A stretch of 64,000 bases of DNA from Mytilus californianus (lineage: Eukaryota > Mollusca > Bivalvia > Mytilida > Mytilidae). Shown piece after piece: positions 25,414 to 37,700 of this stretch; the first letter of the stretch is position 1; each line of letters starts with the position of its first letter. A program made the translations under genes and the position numbers. The notes beneath the pieces are model-generated. The model had not been told where the DNA came from, searched no databases, and worked only from the letters and a program-made list of their open reading frames with translations. The stretch covers positions 47,412,884-47,476,883 of the forward strand of contig NW_026262712.1 in NCBI RefSeq assembly GCF_021869535.1, written 5' to 3'.

Positions 25414-25508
25414 AAAACATTTACCGAAAACAAAAATATGACACACAGCAACCAACTACTACTACAGAATCACACACTTTTCATATTTTGGTTTTCGGTA
25501 AATGTTTT
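25414..25508. other. Hairpin with 28-nt arms downstream of the receptor stop codon
   Basis: Arm 25414-25441 and arm 25481-25508 are reverse complements at 27 of 28 positions, around a 39-nt loop (25442-25480). It lies about 118-212 nt past the stop codon of the minus-strand receptor gene, so it would fall in the 3' untranslated region if the message extends that far. It could be a regulatory RNA structure or a small foldback insertion. Confidence 0.65.
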
Positions 25509-25625
25509 TACGATTTAACATCGGAATCATACTGACTTTTGACTAATAAAGAATAGGCGGGGATTAAACTTGTGTATGGCCTCCCTATTCATGAGACAGT
25601 GTTGTAACAGTAATTTTTAGTTGAA

Positions 25626-25747
25626 TTATGATAAAATAGTACCATTGTTCTGTTTTGATTCTGTCTCAATGCGGTCATGTATAGATTCCGATGTTAAATC
25701 ATCTGGCGCTTGTACGTAATCTTCATCGTCTGTCTCTTCGTGATTTT
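25626..25747 (-). CDS. Receptor exon 10: C-terminal cytoplasmic tail and stop
   Basis: The acceptor ATGTATTTACAG lies at 25748 onward; the exon is phase 1 and gives a glutamate at the junction. It encodes an acidic tail beginning NHEETDDEDYVQAPDDLTSE and ends ILS followed by TAA (25626-25628). DEDYVQAPDDL lines up with HDQYVQVNFDADNFL of exon 8, so it probably descends from the same duplicated unit. The tyrosine sits in an acidic context suited to phosphorylation, which is inference. A weak internal donor at 25643 could splice on to the exon at 22.7 kb. Confidence 0.75.
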
Positions 25748-28700
25748 CTGTAAATACATTCTTTGTTATAAGATGTTTTTAAAAAGTTATAAATTGCTTT
25801 GTAAGATAACGGTTTGAATTGTCCTATCAAAGTCAGCTAATTGAAACTGATTGTTGTTAGTTTGTTTTGTAAACATAATCATTAATCTGTTTTTTCCCTT
25901 CAGATGCAAAATCAAATGCCTCAGTTAAAGTTATAGAAAATTAATCAGAATTCAAAATCCAATGTTCAATCTTTCTAAACTATTCTCTTTAACTACATTG
26001 CGGTAGAAAACACAGTATACACAATCATCGTAATGGATAAAGGACACACTGTGATTTCCATTGTCAGATGTCATACAATATTGCGTTTACGTGATATGGG
26101 AAAAACCACTTTACCATATTGAAAAAAAACTAGCTGATCCTAATTTTCGATGTGGATTGGATGATTTCATTATCAAGAATCAAAAGCAAAGGCAAAGCTG
26201 ATTATGTCAAAGGTCATTAGAAATATTGTGTCCAACAATTGCACACCTATCTATCCCCTAGTTCAATATTCATTGAATTTGTTTGAATGTGTACACTTAA
26301 AAGGTTTGTCATAATGTTGGTTGAAAATGTTTACAAAAAATATATTTAATTTGCAAAATATAAAACCATTTATTTTTTCAATAACTGCCAAAGGACCCTC
26401 AATGTTGTATTTATCTTTGTTTTCTTCAGTAAGATGGATATTTAAAACTTCCCAATTTTATAAATTAGCCTATGTCCTTATTTCATTTAAACATTGGATC
26501 ATGAAAAAGGACAAATCATAAAACGCATAGGAAGCAAAGGACGAGAATGATCACAGTTGACTATTGTTAGTTGTTATAAATAGAAGTTCCCTTATGGTAT
26601 TAGTTCCGAATGGCAGAAATATTCTGACATGAATAGGTTGAGCAACCCAATCATAAATGATTTGCTAACGTGACAACAATTGGGATCCAGCGCCTTAATT
26701 TGTGTAAACATACATCATAGATATAACAAATAACTAAATTTAACAATACAAATAAACAAACAATAACAATCGTCAAGGACTGCATATAAGTCTTACCTTT
26801 TGCTCAGACATAGATAACTTTTTACAAAGTCTGAGTTGCAGCTACAAGCTTTTGAATATCCATTTGAGTTGAGGCAGGTGTATTCCATACGCGAGTGAAG
26901 TTAGAATATTGCTGCTAAGGGAGGACAATGTTATAGAATATGGTAATGAGGTGACCGTTGGAGTCAAATTCGAGGTATATGTCAAAACATGGGGCGGATG
27001 AAATTGTGTCTTTGGTTTTCTTAATCTCCAGCTCTGAGGCATATATCAATTGAACCCATTTACTAAAGCTTTGAGAAAATAGTTTCAACTGAAACGCGAC
27101 AGTATAGTTACAGCAATCCAATGATTGAGATATTAATTTTACCTTCACCAATCTGACCTCCTTTAAATAAATGTAATCAGCTGCCAACTGGTTGTAAAGA
27201 AAATATCAAAAATGCACCAATCATATGAAAAGTTATTATGAAAACAAAAAATATCCTGCAAAGCTTGTAATAAAAAATACTGGGTTTTAAAAGAGAGGCG
27301 AAAGATACCAAAAGAACATTCAAACTCAGAAGTAGAAAATAAACTGACAACGTCATGGCAAAAAAAAAGTGAAAGACACACAGACAAACAACAGTACACA
27401 AAGCACAACATAGAAAACTAAAGACTGGGCAACACGAACCCCACCAAAAACTGGGGGTGATAGGATCCTGCTCCAAATGTGGCACCCGTCGTGTTGCTCA
27501 TGTTAGTTGAAACCCGGTAATTAGTCTAATTCGGTAGGTCACATTCTGGGAAAAGGGGACGGGATTGTACATGTTGTAGTTACGACGATTGGAACATACA
27601 TGATAAATATATATAGTACCTGTCTTTATATTTGATAGTTGAAATAAGCTGTTTGGCAAAAGGCTATCTGCTTCACAGAAGACATGCACACACCGGTTAT
27701 CAGTTTCTGTAAGTGAATACTTGTTCATCAATGCATATGCATATAAAAGTATAGACAATTGTAAACTGAAAACATCATTCCGTGTGAGCCTATCATGATA
27801 TTTATATTCCAATTATTTTTGCAAATGATGGCAAACAAATTGTAAAGCAAGAAAAAAAATATATTTTGTTTTGTTAGTTTGCTTTGCGAATGAAATCATT
27901 AGTCTTATTTTGATTTTTGCCCTAACCAAAACTAAACTTAATCCGCTGAGAAGCTGAAACCAACGTTCATGCTCAATCCTCATACATGGGAAAAATTGAA
28001 TAAACTGCAATCGAAAACATGGTATGCACAATCATCGTAAGGATTGAATAACACATATTGATCGTTATGACCATACGTAATAAATATAGAGTAACTAAGT
28101 AAAACTGTGCGTACTTGATATAACAAGAACCGCTTTATCATATTGACAAATCAGATAAACGTAATTATAGGGTGAAGGGGTGACCATTATTATGTTAAGG
28201 ATCAAAAGCAACCATTATTATTTTAAGGATCAAAAGCAATTGCAAAATGGAAAATATGAAAAAAATCAGTGACATTATTTTGTCCAATCAAGGCATACGT
28301 AATCACTCCCTTGGCATTCTACATTAAGCTTCTTAAGTTTGTATACTTTAAAAGAAGAGGATTGTCATTGTGTTGGATGTTTATGTAGACGTCGAAAATT
28401 ATAGCTATTTTGCAAAAACACAAACTTTTCATTGTTTGTAGTTGACAAGGTACGATCTTTGTGTGTTCAATACAATTTATATCTAAAGTCTCCGTTTTTA
28501 TTTCATCAAAAACAAGATCATGACAATTAAAAATCATAATATATTTGTAAAAGTAGAAAGGGATGACAAATTATCGCAGTTTACATATAACATTCGGATA
28601 TCTCTTTTTTGTACAATGTGCAGTATAAGGAAATAATTCCAACCGAGAAACGGCAATAAAGTAACGGCATTCCAACGATAAACATACGTGCCTTGTTTTC

Positions 28701-31700
28701 AGCTATAAACGTTATTTTCATAATTGTAATTCGCTGCAAAATAATTGTAAGAAAAGTATAAAACTCGTTTCATTAATATTAGAAAATGAAAATAACACTT
28801 TATAATTGTTATGCGTCCGACTCTGGATTTACCATCACCAGGAACGCCAAACGTTAATATGATAATGAAAAGCAATTTGCAAAAAACATTTCGAAATTTT
28901 TTTATTATACAATACCTCTCGTAGTATTTGACTCTGGCAAAGTGCTGTTAAACAAAAAGTTATCTGCATCAAAGTTGACCTGCACATACTGGTCATGAGT
29001 TCCTGTAAGTGAATAAACTTTCATCAGCACACTTGTATTAAAATACACTGTGTTAGCTTAACATGATTTGTCACGTCATTTAGTCCTGATGAGTATATGC
29101 ATCCGCTGTTTTTCAGTACATTCTAATGTAAATATTGAGCTTTGCTGGCAACCTTTTTGTCTTTTTGATTGACTATTTTTTATTTGGTTTGTGTTTAACT
29201 CCCCTTTCAGCACACATGGGTAAACAATGGCGACTAGGCAGCATTGGTGGAGGAAGCCTGAGTTTAAGGAGAGAACCAACAACCTTCGGCAGGAAAACTG
29301 AAAACCTTGTCGGAGCGGAATTCGAACTCACAACTTCAGTGCTAGTGATTACTGTAGTTGGACGATCACACGATCAATGATTTTGTAAAGAAACAAAACA
29401 TGCTACAGGCCTTCGCAGGAACATACCTGTCAAGTTTTGTCTCTATTGGTTCTTAAGATGATATTATGATTTTGATCAATGGACCAATATTTTGTCCCTT
29501 GAAGCAATATTTGTTTTTTCATCTAGACCAAAGTAACAACACATCCGTAAGATATTATTAAATTGTAAAACTTGAGTCTTATACATTATGAACAATAAAA
29601 TATGTTAGCACTTAAGCTGAGTAGAACCTTCTAAAAATCATTTCTGCGTGGTTTTGTTTTTCAATTCACTGTTTGTGTTACAGAAAAAAAAATGAGCAAA
29701 TGTAATGACCCAAAAGGTTTGAATATAAGATTTAACACCCGCTTGTGACAGTTTTTAATTTCCGGTGGGAACAGACATAAAACTTGCTAAGAACTTTCAA
29801 ATTTATTAGAAGGAAATTTTGAACTAAATTAATTTAAACAGCATATCATGAATTCATCAAAGTAACACCACGCAGGTTAAGGTTTGACTTCGTGGTATGA
29901 TAAAACGACTCCATTAAAGACTATTCATTTGTATTAGTACATGTTCCTTCTCTAAGTACTTCTTGAATGAATAGATACATTGAAAGACTTTCAGAAAACC
30001 ACCTATGTCAAAAGAATATGAAATAATTCATTTCGTTTCGGGAATTTAGAAATTTATAATAATTTTGCAGGAGGTTTAATATCAATAGTGACTAAAAGCA
30101 ACTTTTCCAGGAAACAATTGAAGTTTTTCAACATTCAAGTCAACGACTTCTTACTTGATTGCAATGAAACGAAAAGGCACAAAACAAATTAACTTCGAAA
30201 CCATTAAGATTATACAAAATCTTCTTGATAAAATATTATATTATGTTTTTGTACAATCTACTGCTTACGCAATAGCATGTTTTATATGAAACTAGCAATG
30301 AATGATGTACGAGTTGTCCTTTTTAAACTAATTAAACATTATTTTATTGCACAACTGCTGTACTACATTTCATTTTGATTTGACAAACTTCTCTAATGAA
30401 TACTTGCACTTTTTGGGAATAAAAGTTCCGTAAAGTAATAAAAAAAGTTATACAAATCCTTAAATTATTGCAGCATAATAGTAGAAAATATATAAACATG
30501 TTTTGGTAATTTCAAATTCAATTAAAGTGAGAATGAAATGGAGAACGTGTCAAAGAGACATCAACCCGACCAAAGAGCAGAAAACAGCCCAAGGCCACCA
30601 ATGGGTCTTCAACACAGCGAGAATATCCAGCACCCGGAGGCGGGCTTCAGCTGGCCCCTTAAACAAAAATGTGTACTAGTTCAGTGTAAATGGACGTCAC
30701 ACTAAACTCCGAAACATATAAATGAACTAAAATTAAAAAAAACATCCAAGACTAACAAAGGCCAGAGGCTCCTGACTTGTGACCTATTTATCCAATAAAC
30801 CTGTGAACAGGAGAATCAAGTGGTTAGACACGTACAGGAGTTTTTATTAACGTTCTGTTCTATGGAATTGACTTTAAATATTCATTTTCAGGGTCAGTTT
30901 TGTATTTTATGCTTGATTATTTCTTTTCTAAATCATTTTATTTCAGTATATGAGTGATTAAGTTTATGTACACAATATAAATCAATACAATCAATGCCAA
31001 TAACGAATAAATGTCTTCTAAAAAAGTATTTACATTTCTTGTTTGTCAAGTTTATGAATTATACTTTTGTATAAATGTTGTGGTTTGTTATTTATTTTCA
31101 TTTTAATGAAGAAAAGAAGATGAATATTAGGGTCTATGTGTTCTTGAAACATCAACTCAATTGCACATACTTTGTGCTTGCATTTTCAATTTTTTTTTAA
31201 ATAACTCATACACATCTATTGTTTTTGATTTGTTATTAGATATACACGTATTTATTAGATGTATCATACTTTGTACCAACCTACTAAAACTTACGATGAC
31301 GACCTTCGACAATTTGGCTTCAGAGGAGCTTACATTCTTTTTTCTTTGTTATATGTTTGATATTTGTCTCTTTAGCAATAACACCGCATCTCCTTATTTA
31401 ATACTCTATATTTTTCTCATTAATATTCCTTAAATTTGAAACATAACAAGGTTTACATTTATTCATTTGCTTTTTTTTTATTATCAAAAACAATCTGTAT
31501 TTCTTTTTATATTTTGAAGGTTTTGAAGCAGTACAAACATCTTGCAATTGACAAAATCCAAACATTGATTGACATTTAGTCCTAACCGTAAAATTGAGAT
31601 CACGATACAAGAATCTAGATTCCCAAATTTAAAATTTAAAATTATATCGACGCATTTTAGAATTGACAACTATTAGTTTAGAAATACATTTGATGGTTTC

Positions 31701-34700
31701 ATTACTAAAACATGATTTTAAGTAATAATGTACAATCTATAGTGTAAGGGTGTCTGATATGTTAGTTGATGACATGATACCTATAGAAAGTACCAAGATT
31801 ATTGCTTGCTATAGATCAAGTAATTGATGCAAGAAATAGTCTCATATGAAAGCTATGTCACAGAACTTTTGATAAATACCAGTTCTAGAATATTTTTTTT
31901 TACATAAATAAATACATTGTAATCTGTTACCAGAAGAGTCTAATTCTTTAGGGTGTACTTGAACTGTCTTGTCATTCGTGTCTGTAAAAGAATTACGGTT
32001 AAACATTATACGTAGTTCATAGCAGAAATATAGCAAAGGATTTTACAATAACTGAAAATAATTGAAACAATTTCAAGTACTATAATCATTAAGAAAATCA
32101 TAAGACATATATAGAACTAAAATCTGTACAATATTGCAATCATATGAGTTATGATAAGCAATGTCATTAGCACTTTTATCAATGTCTTTTCTTTGATCGG
32201 ATATTCGTTTGTGTAGACGACATTTGTTTTCAATTCATAATAACAAATCTATCTTAAAATATTACAGTTTTTATCGACGATACTGAAAACCTATTACATT
32301 TATTAAAGCGTCTGAACAGAATTAGTGAACATTTTCAATTTCATGTGTGACCTTAAATATGTCCGACGATACAAAATAGTAAAATTCAAAAGTATGATTT
32401 GAAAGGTCCTCGAATTATTGGATGGTATCGAATCGGTTTGCATGGACACACCAATCCAGCTGTTGAACAACTGGGAATCAAAAACCTGAGATTACATCAC
32501 AAAACCCGGTTATATTCATATGGTAAATTTTAAAAACAAGAAGTCGTTTGTTATCATTATGAACTTTTAGCAACTACCATTTTCAAATAATTCATTTTGC
32601 AGACGATTATGTCCCGTTTATATATTTAAAAAGTTAAATAACAAAAATACCAAACTCTAAGGAAAATTCAAAACGGAAAGTCCTTTATCAAATGGCAGAA
32701 TCAAAAGCTCAAACACATCAAACAAATGGAAAACAACTATCATATTCCTTAACACAGTTCTTCGTCCCATTTGACAGTAGAGATGTAAACTAGTATTGAA
32801 ACAGTACAATGTATAAAAAGTCATTTGTGGCCAAGGATGTGTTTTTTTACCCTTCGCAAGACGTTGACCATAATCAAATGCCACAATCAAGTTTCATCAT
32901 ATCATTTTCCTTAACGAGTCAAGAAAAAGTAAAAATTATGTTTTTTGTTTTTTCTTGTTATTTTTTGAAATGGAAATATTTCACATTCATTTTATAATTT
33001 TCCCTAGAGATGAACATACCAGGTACTTTTCATTTTCTTAATAAAACACATTGAGTTAGCTTAGGTACATTACAATCAGAAGAAAAATTTGACATTTCAT
33101 CAGTTCATAATAAATGCCTTATGGGAAAAGAGAAGTTCATACTCAATTTTGTTAACCTGAAGCCCTAAATTACTTAATGAAAGTGTTACGATCTGTTTCT
33201 GTGTTGCATGCATCACACTGAATGCGGTCTTTGTTTTAGATGATTTACAATTTGTCGAAGGCACTGAAAGTCCTCGAAAGTACCACAACATAAAACCCAA
33301 TAGATTAATAAAAGTGCTTTTACACAACTATTTGATTAAAAAAACGTTTATACTTGACAAATTTGCTGATCGCAAAAAAATCAATATTTGTTGAGTTCTT
33401 TTTTTATTCTCTTGAAACACAGGTATTTATGAGCTTGTCTTGGTATCCTTTTAGGGATTTATTTGGGTTTATACATTTTATTTTGTTTTAGCACCATTAA
33501 CGAGGAATAAATGATAGAAATGGAGTCATGGGAAAGTTAAAGAAATTTGCATTTCTAAATTCTATATTGAAGTAGTAATATGTATAAGAACAAGCGTTTT
33601 TTTCTGGATTGTTGCAAATAAACTATTATCTGAAAAAAAAAGTATTCTTATCACAGTAGTAAAATATATTTAACCATACGATAGAGAATTTCATACGGAT
33701 TAAAAGTTGATGTAAAGATTTGGAATGGCTTGGAATGATAGAAATGAATCTACATCACTCATTTCTTCTTTGTTGTTTGTCTATTAAATGGCTAATATCT
33801 ATATATTTGTTTTACAAACTGTAATAATAAAGAAATATTGGAAGGATAAAAAATTATAAATTTTGGTAATTTCATTTTCAATATTTCAATAATATAGGGG
33901 CGTTTAGTCATTCAAATGAAAAAAACGCAAAAAATCATCAATTCTGTGAAATGTTTAGGTTTTTTGGGAGTAAAAATTGTATCATTTCACTTTACACACC
34001 CTACTGGTACTCATCCACATCTTGAAATGAAAACCAGTGATGCCCTGGTTCAGTACAACTCACAAGGTTTATAAAAAAGGTAAGTGGTACAGTCTATAGA
34101 GACAACTAGAACCATCTATAGAGACAACTTGTACCATCCTACAGACAATGGCATATATTGAAAAAAAAATTGGTCTGAGGATTCAACTAGGAAGTCAGTT
34201 CAGCCACAACCAATGAGAAAAATCTTATACTACGCTATAAAGCGCCCAAGAATGACAAAATGTGATGAGAAAATTAGCGACAGGATTTATGCTAAATCAA
34301 TAAACCAAAATCTAATATTGCAGACAGAAAGTTCACGACAACAACTGGATTACAGGGATTCTGACTTTGTACAGATACATTGTGGATTTAAACATGTTTC
34401 TGGAAGCTTAACCCTCCATGAACCTTGGACAGTGGTGTAACAGCAAAACACTGTAAAAATCAGTTGGAAAGGGTTATCAGATTGACACAAAGCACAACAA
34501 AACAAATATCAAAAAGAAAAAAGACACAAATTACGAATCTTTAAGTACTTGAAGCTAGATCAAAGTCCATTTAGACAACTCATAAATAAATAATATGTTT
34601 TCACATACTAAATATCAATCAGTACACTTCCAACGGATTAGTGAAATTAGTGATAAACAGTTCTAAGAAAAGAATGACCCAACATCATGTCAAAATATAA

Positions 34701-37700
34701 GTATTGATATCATGAAGGCCCAATTATTTTTTTATAACTGAACAGCAATACTGAAAATTTCTCATAAAGCAACAAATATGAGACTTGCCTTTAGTTAAAA
34801 AGTAAAACTAAGTAGTCCATGAGTCTTTGCTGCAATATTTTCGCATCTAGAAACTCATGCTGTTATGTTATGTTGTTAACTTTTACTCTTTTTCTGACTC
34901 ATTTGATTAAGTTTGCAGTCAATAAAACAAAAAACGAATTTTCTGTAGATGCAAGTTCGTTTATTGTTTTTGACGCATATTAACATAATTTTTCTTGTAT
35001 AGTATTTCAGGGATTTGGTTGGAGCATATGTTTGAAAAATGCTTTTTTTTTAAATAAATGGTGTTTTGTTAGTAAATGTTGTTCGTTCAATAAGGATAAT
35101 TGATGTAAAGCTGAACATAAATTACTATACCTAATAATGGAATGTCTTCATCTGATACAATGTTCTTTTTCTTTTCTCTTCTTCTTCCTTTTTTGAATAC
35201 ACATTGATACAACAGTTAAAAAGAGTCCCCAATTTTTAAAAACTGTGCATTTCACAATATAGATGGTCGTTGATACAAACTTCCAGACAAGCATAACCAT
35301 ATCTTCTTTACTGAAGTATCAGACATGCATATAATGTAAAAATTCGGGTATAATAGAACAGGATATGGACAATATTTACATTAGGGTTTTTGTCTGGTAA
35401 ACGGGAATAACACCATTTGAACATCGCGAATCGATCATGCATTTTATGTCCGATATTAACCTGAACTTTATTTATACGTTATCTTCTTTCTCTAGAGGTT
35501 TCTAGTAAGAAGTTTCGTTTTTGTAACGGGAGCATGTATTAATTATCTTTCAATGTTTTCATATATTACGGAGTATGCCATGCAAAATAAGGTACACTAA
35601 CATCTTGAAAGAAAATCTATTATCGGCCAATGAACGTTATATACATTTCCTTGTTTTATATATGTTGGGTGTAAAAATACTCCACAAGAAAACAAAAATG
35701 TGGCGATTGATGTCTTTTTTGTTTTGTTTTTACAACAAATGTATATTCCTTATTCTTCAGATTGCCTGTTACAATTATACTTGATGTCTTACTTTTGAAA
35801 ACTATTACAATGTAAGAGAATTTGCCGTTTTATCTAGGTTCTTTATAAAATGCTGTGTGTATACTGCAAGTATATTTTTGGCTTGTCCTGTTCACTATTT
35901 TATATCATAAAATTGAAAATGGAAATGGGGAATGTGTCAAAGAGACAACAACCCGACCATAGAACAGACAACAGCAGAAGGTCACCAACAGGTCTTCAAT
36001 GCAGCGAGAAATTCCCGCACCCGGAGGCGTCCTTCTGCTGGCCCCTAAACAAATATATATACTAGTTCAGTGATAATGAACGCCATACTAAACTCCAAAT
36101 TGTACACAAGAAACTAAAATTAAAAATAATACAAGACTGACAAAGGCTAGAGGCTCCTGACTTGGGACAGGCGCAAAAATGCGGCGGGGTTAAACATGTT
36201 TATGAGATCTCAACCCTCCCCCTATACCTCTAGCCAATGTAGAAAAGTAAACGCATAACAATACGCACATTAAAATTCAGTTCAAGAGAAGTCCGAGTCT
36301 GATGTCAGAAGATGTAACCAAAGAAAATAAACATAATGACAATAATACATAAATAACAACAGACTACTAGCAGTTAACTGACATGCCAGCTCCAGACTTC
36401 AATTAAACTGATTGAAAGATTATGTCTTCATCATATGAATATCAGGCACAATCCTTCCCGTTAGGGGTTTAGTATCATACCATCATAACATATATGAGAA
36501 GAACATAACCCGTGTCATGCCAACAACTGGTTTTTAAATAAATGTGTTTAGTGCCGATGCAAAGACCCTATAAGTGAATCAATATTAACGCCAAAATATG
36601 CAATCTTTAATGACCTGACAACAGTATCGTAACTATATCCCTTCTTAATAAGTCTATTTAAAGGTTTTGTTAGCTTCAGAGGTGAATACTGACATTTTTG
36701 TGCTTTATAAAGAATATTTCCATAAAAAATTGGATGTGAAATACCTGAACGTATAAGAAGTCTGCATGTTGAGCTATATTTACGAATGATGTCCTTATAC
36801 CGATGATAAAATTTAGTAAATGTTTTGACTAGTTTGTGATATCGAAAACCCTGGTGTAATAATTTTTCAGTAATACATAAATTTCTCTCGTTAAAATCTA
36901 AAACATTGTTACATACACGAGCGAATCGTACAAGCTGAGATATATAAACACCGTAAGATGGTGACAAGGGAACGTCACCATCTAAAAATGGATAATTAAC
37001 GATAGGAAACGAAAAATCAATTCTTTTATCATATATTTTAGTATTAAGCTTTCCGTTAATTATATAGATATCAAGATCGAGGAAAGGGCAGTGGTCATTG
37101 TTAGTATTAGCTTTATTTAAAGTAAGTTCAACAGGATAAATTTCTTTAGTATACACACTGAAGTCGTCATTATTGAGAGCCAAAATATCATCCAAATATC
37201 TAAAAGTATTATTAAATTTGTGTATCAGATGTTGTTTCGATGGGTCTTTGCTGATTTTTGTCATAAATTGTAACTCATAGCAATACAAAAAAAGGTCCGC
37301 AATAAGTGGTGCACAGTTAGTCCCAATTGGAATTCCGATAACCTGACGATATACGGAATCTCCAAAGCGAACAAAAATGTTATCTAGTAAAAATTCAAGG
37401 GCATATATAGTATCAAAGCATGTCCAATTGACATAGTTTTTTTGTTTATTGCTACTAAAAAATGACCTAAAAGAGTTTGAACATATATATTCACATTCTG
37501 ACTTTTTAAATGCCCATTTAATTAGGTGTGTGAATTTTTTCTTAATGAGAATGTGAGGCAATGTGGTATATAGGGTAGAAAAATCAAAACTTTGAACAGA
37601 TTCAAAATCACCAATATATGCATGCAATTTATCAAGTACTTCCAACGAGTTCTTGACACTCCAAAAGTAATTAATTCCACTATTTTCGAAGGCCTTATTT

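Noticed and set aside
26785..26830. Good splice donor AAAAG|GTAAGACT as another receptor exon
   Set aside because: The phase-1 frame leading to it has stops, and it lies just past a decayed reverse transcriptase fragment.
29420..29520. Donor ACAG|GTATGTTC as an extra receptor exon
   Set aside because: All useful frames behind it are closed.
31161..31669. Overlapping open frames of 60-90 codons
   Set aside because: AT-rich intron, no motifs, no splice context.
33005..33110. Donor-like CCTG|GTATGTTC as an extra cytoplasmic exon
   Set aside because: The phase-1 frame contains a stop only a few codons before it and no suitable acceptor; flanks resemble duplicated intron.
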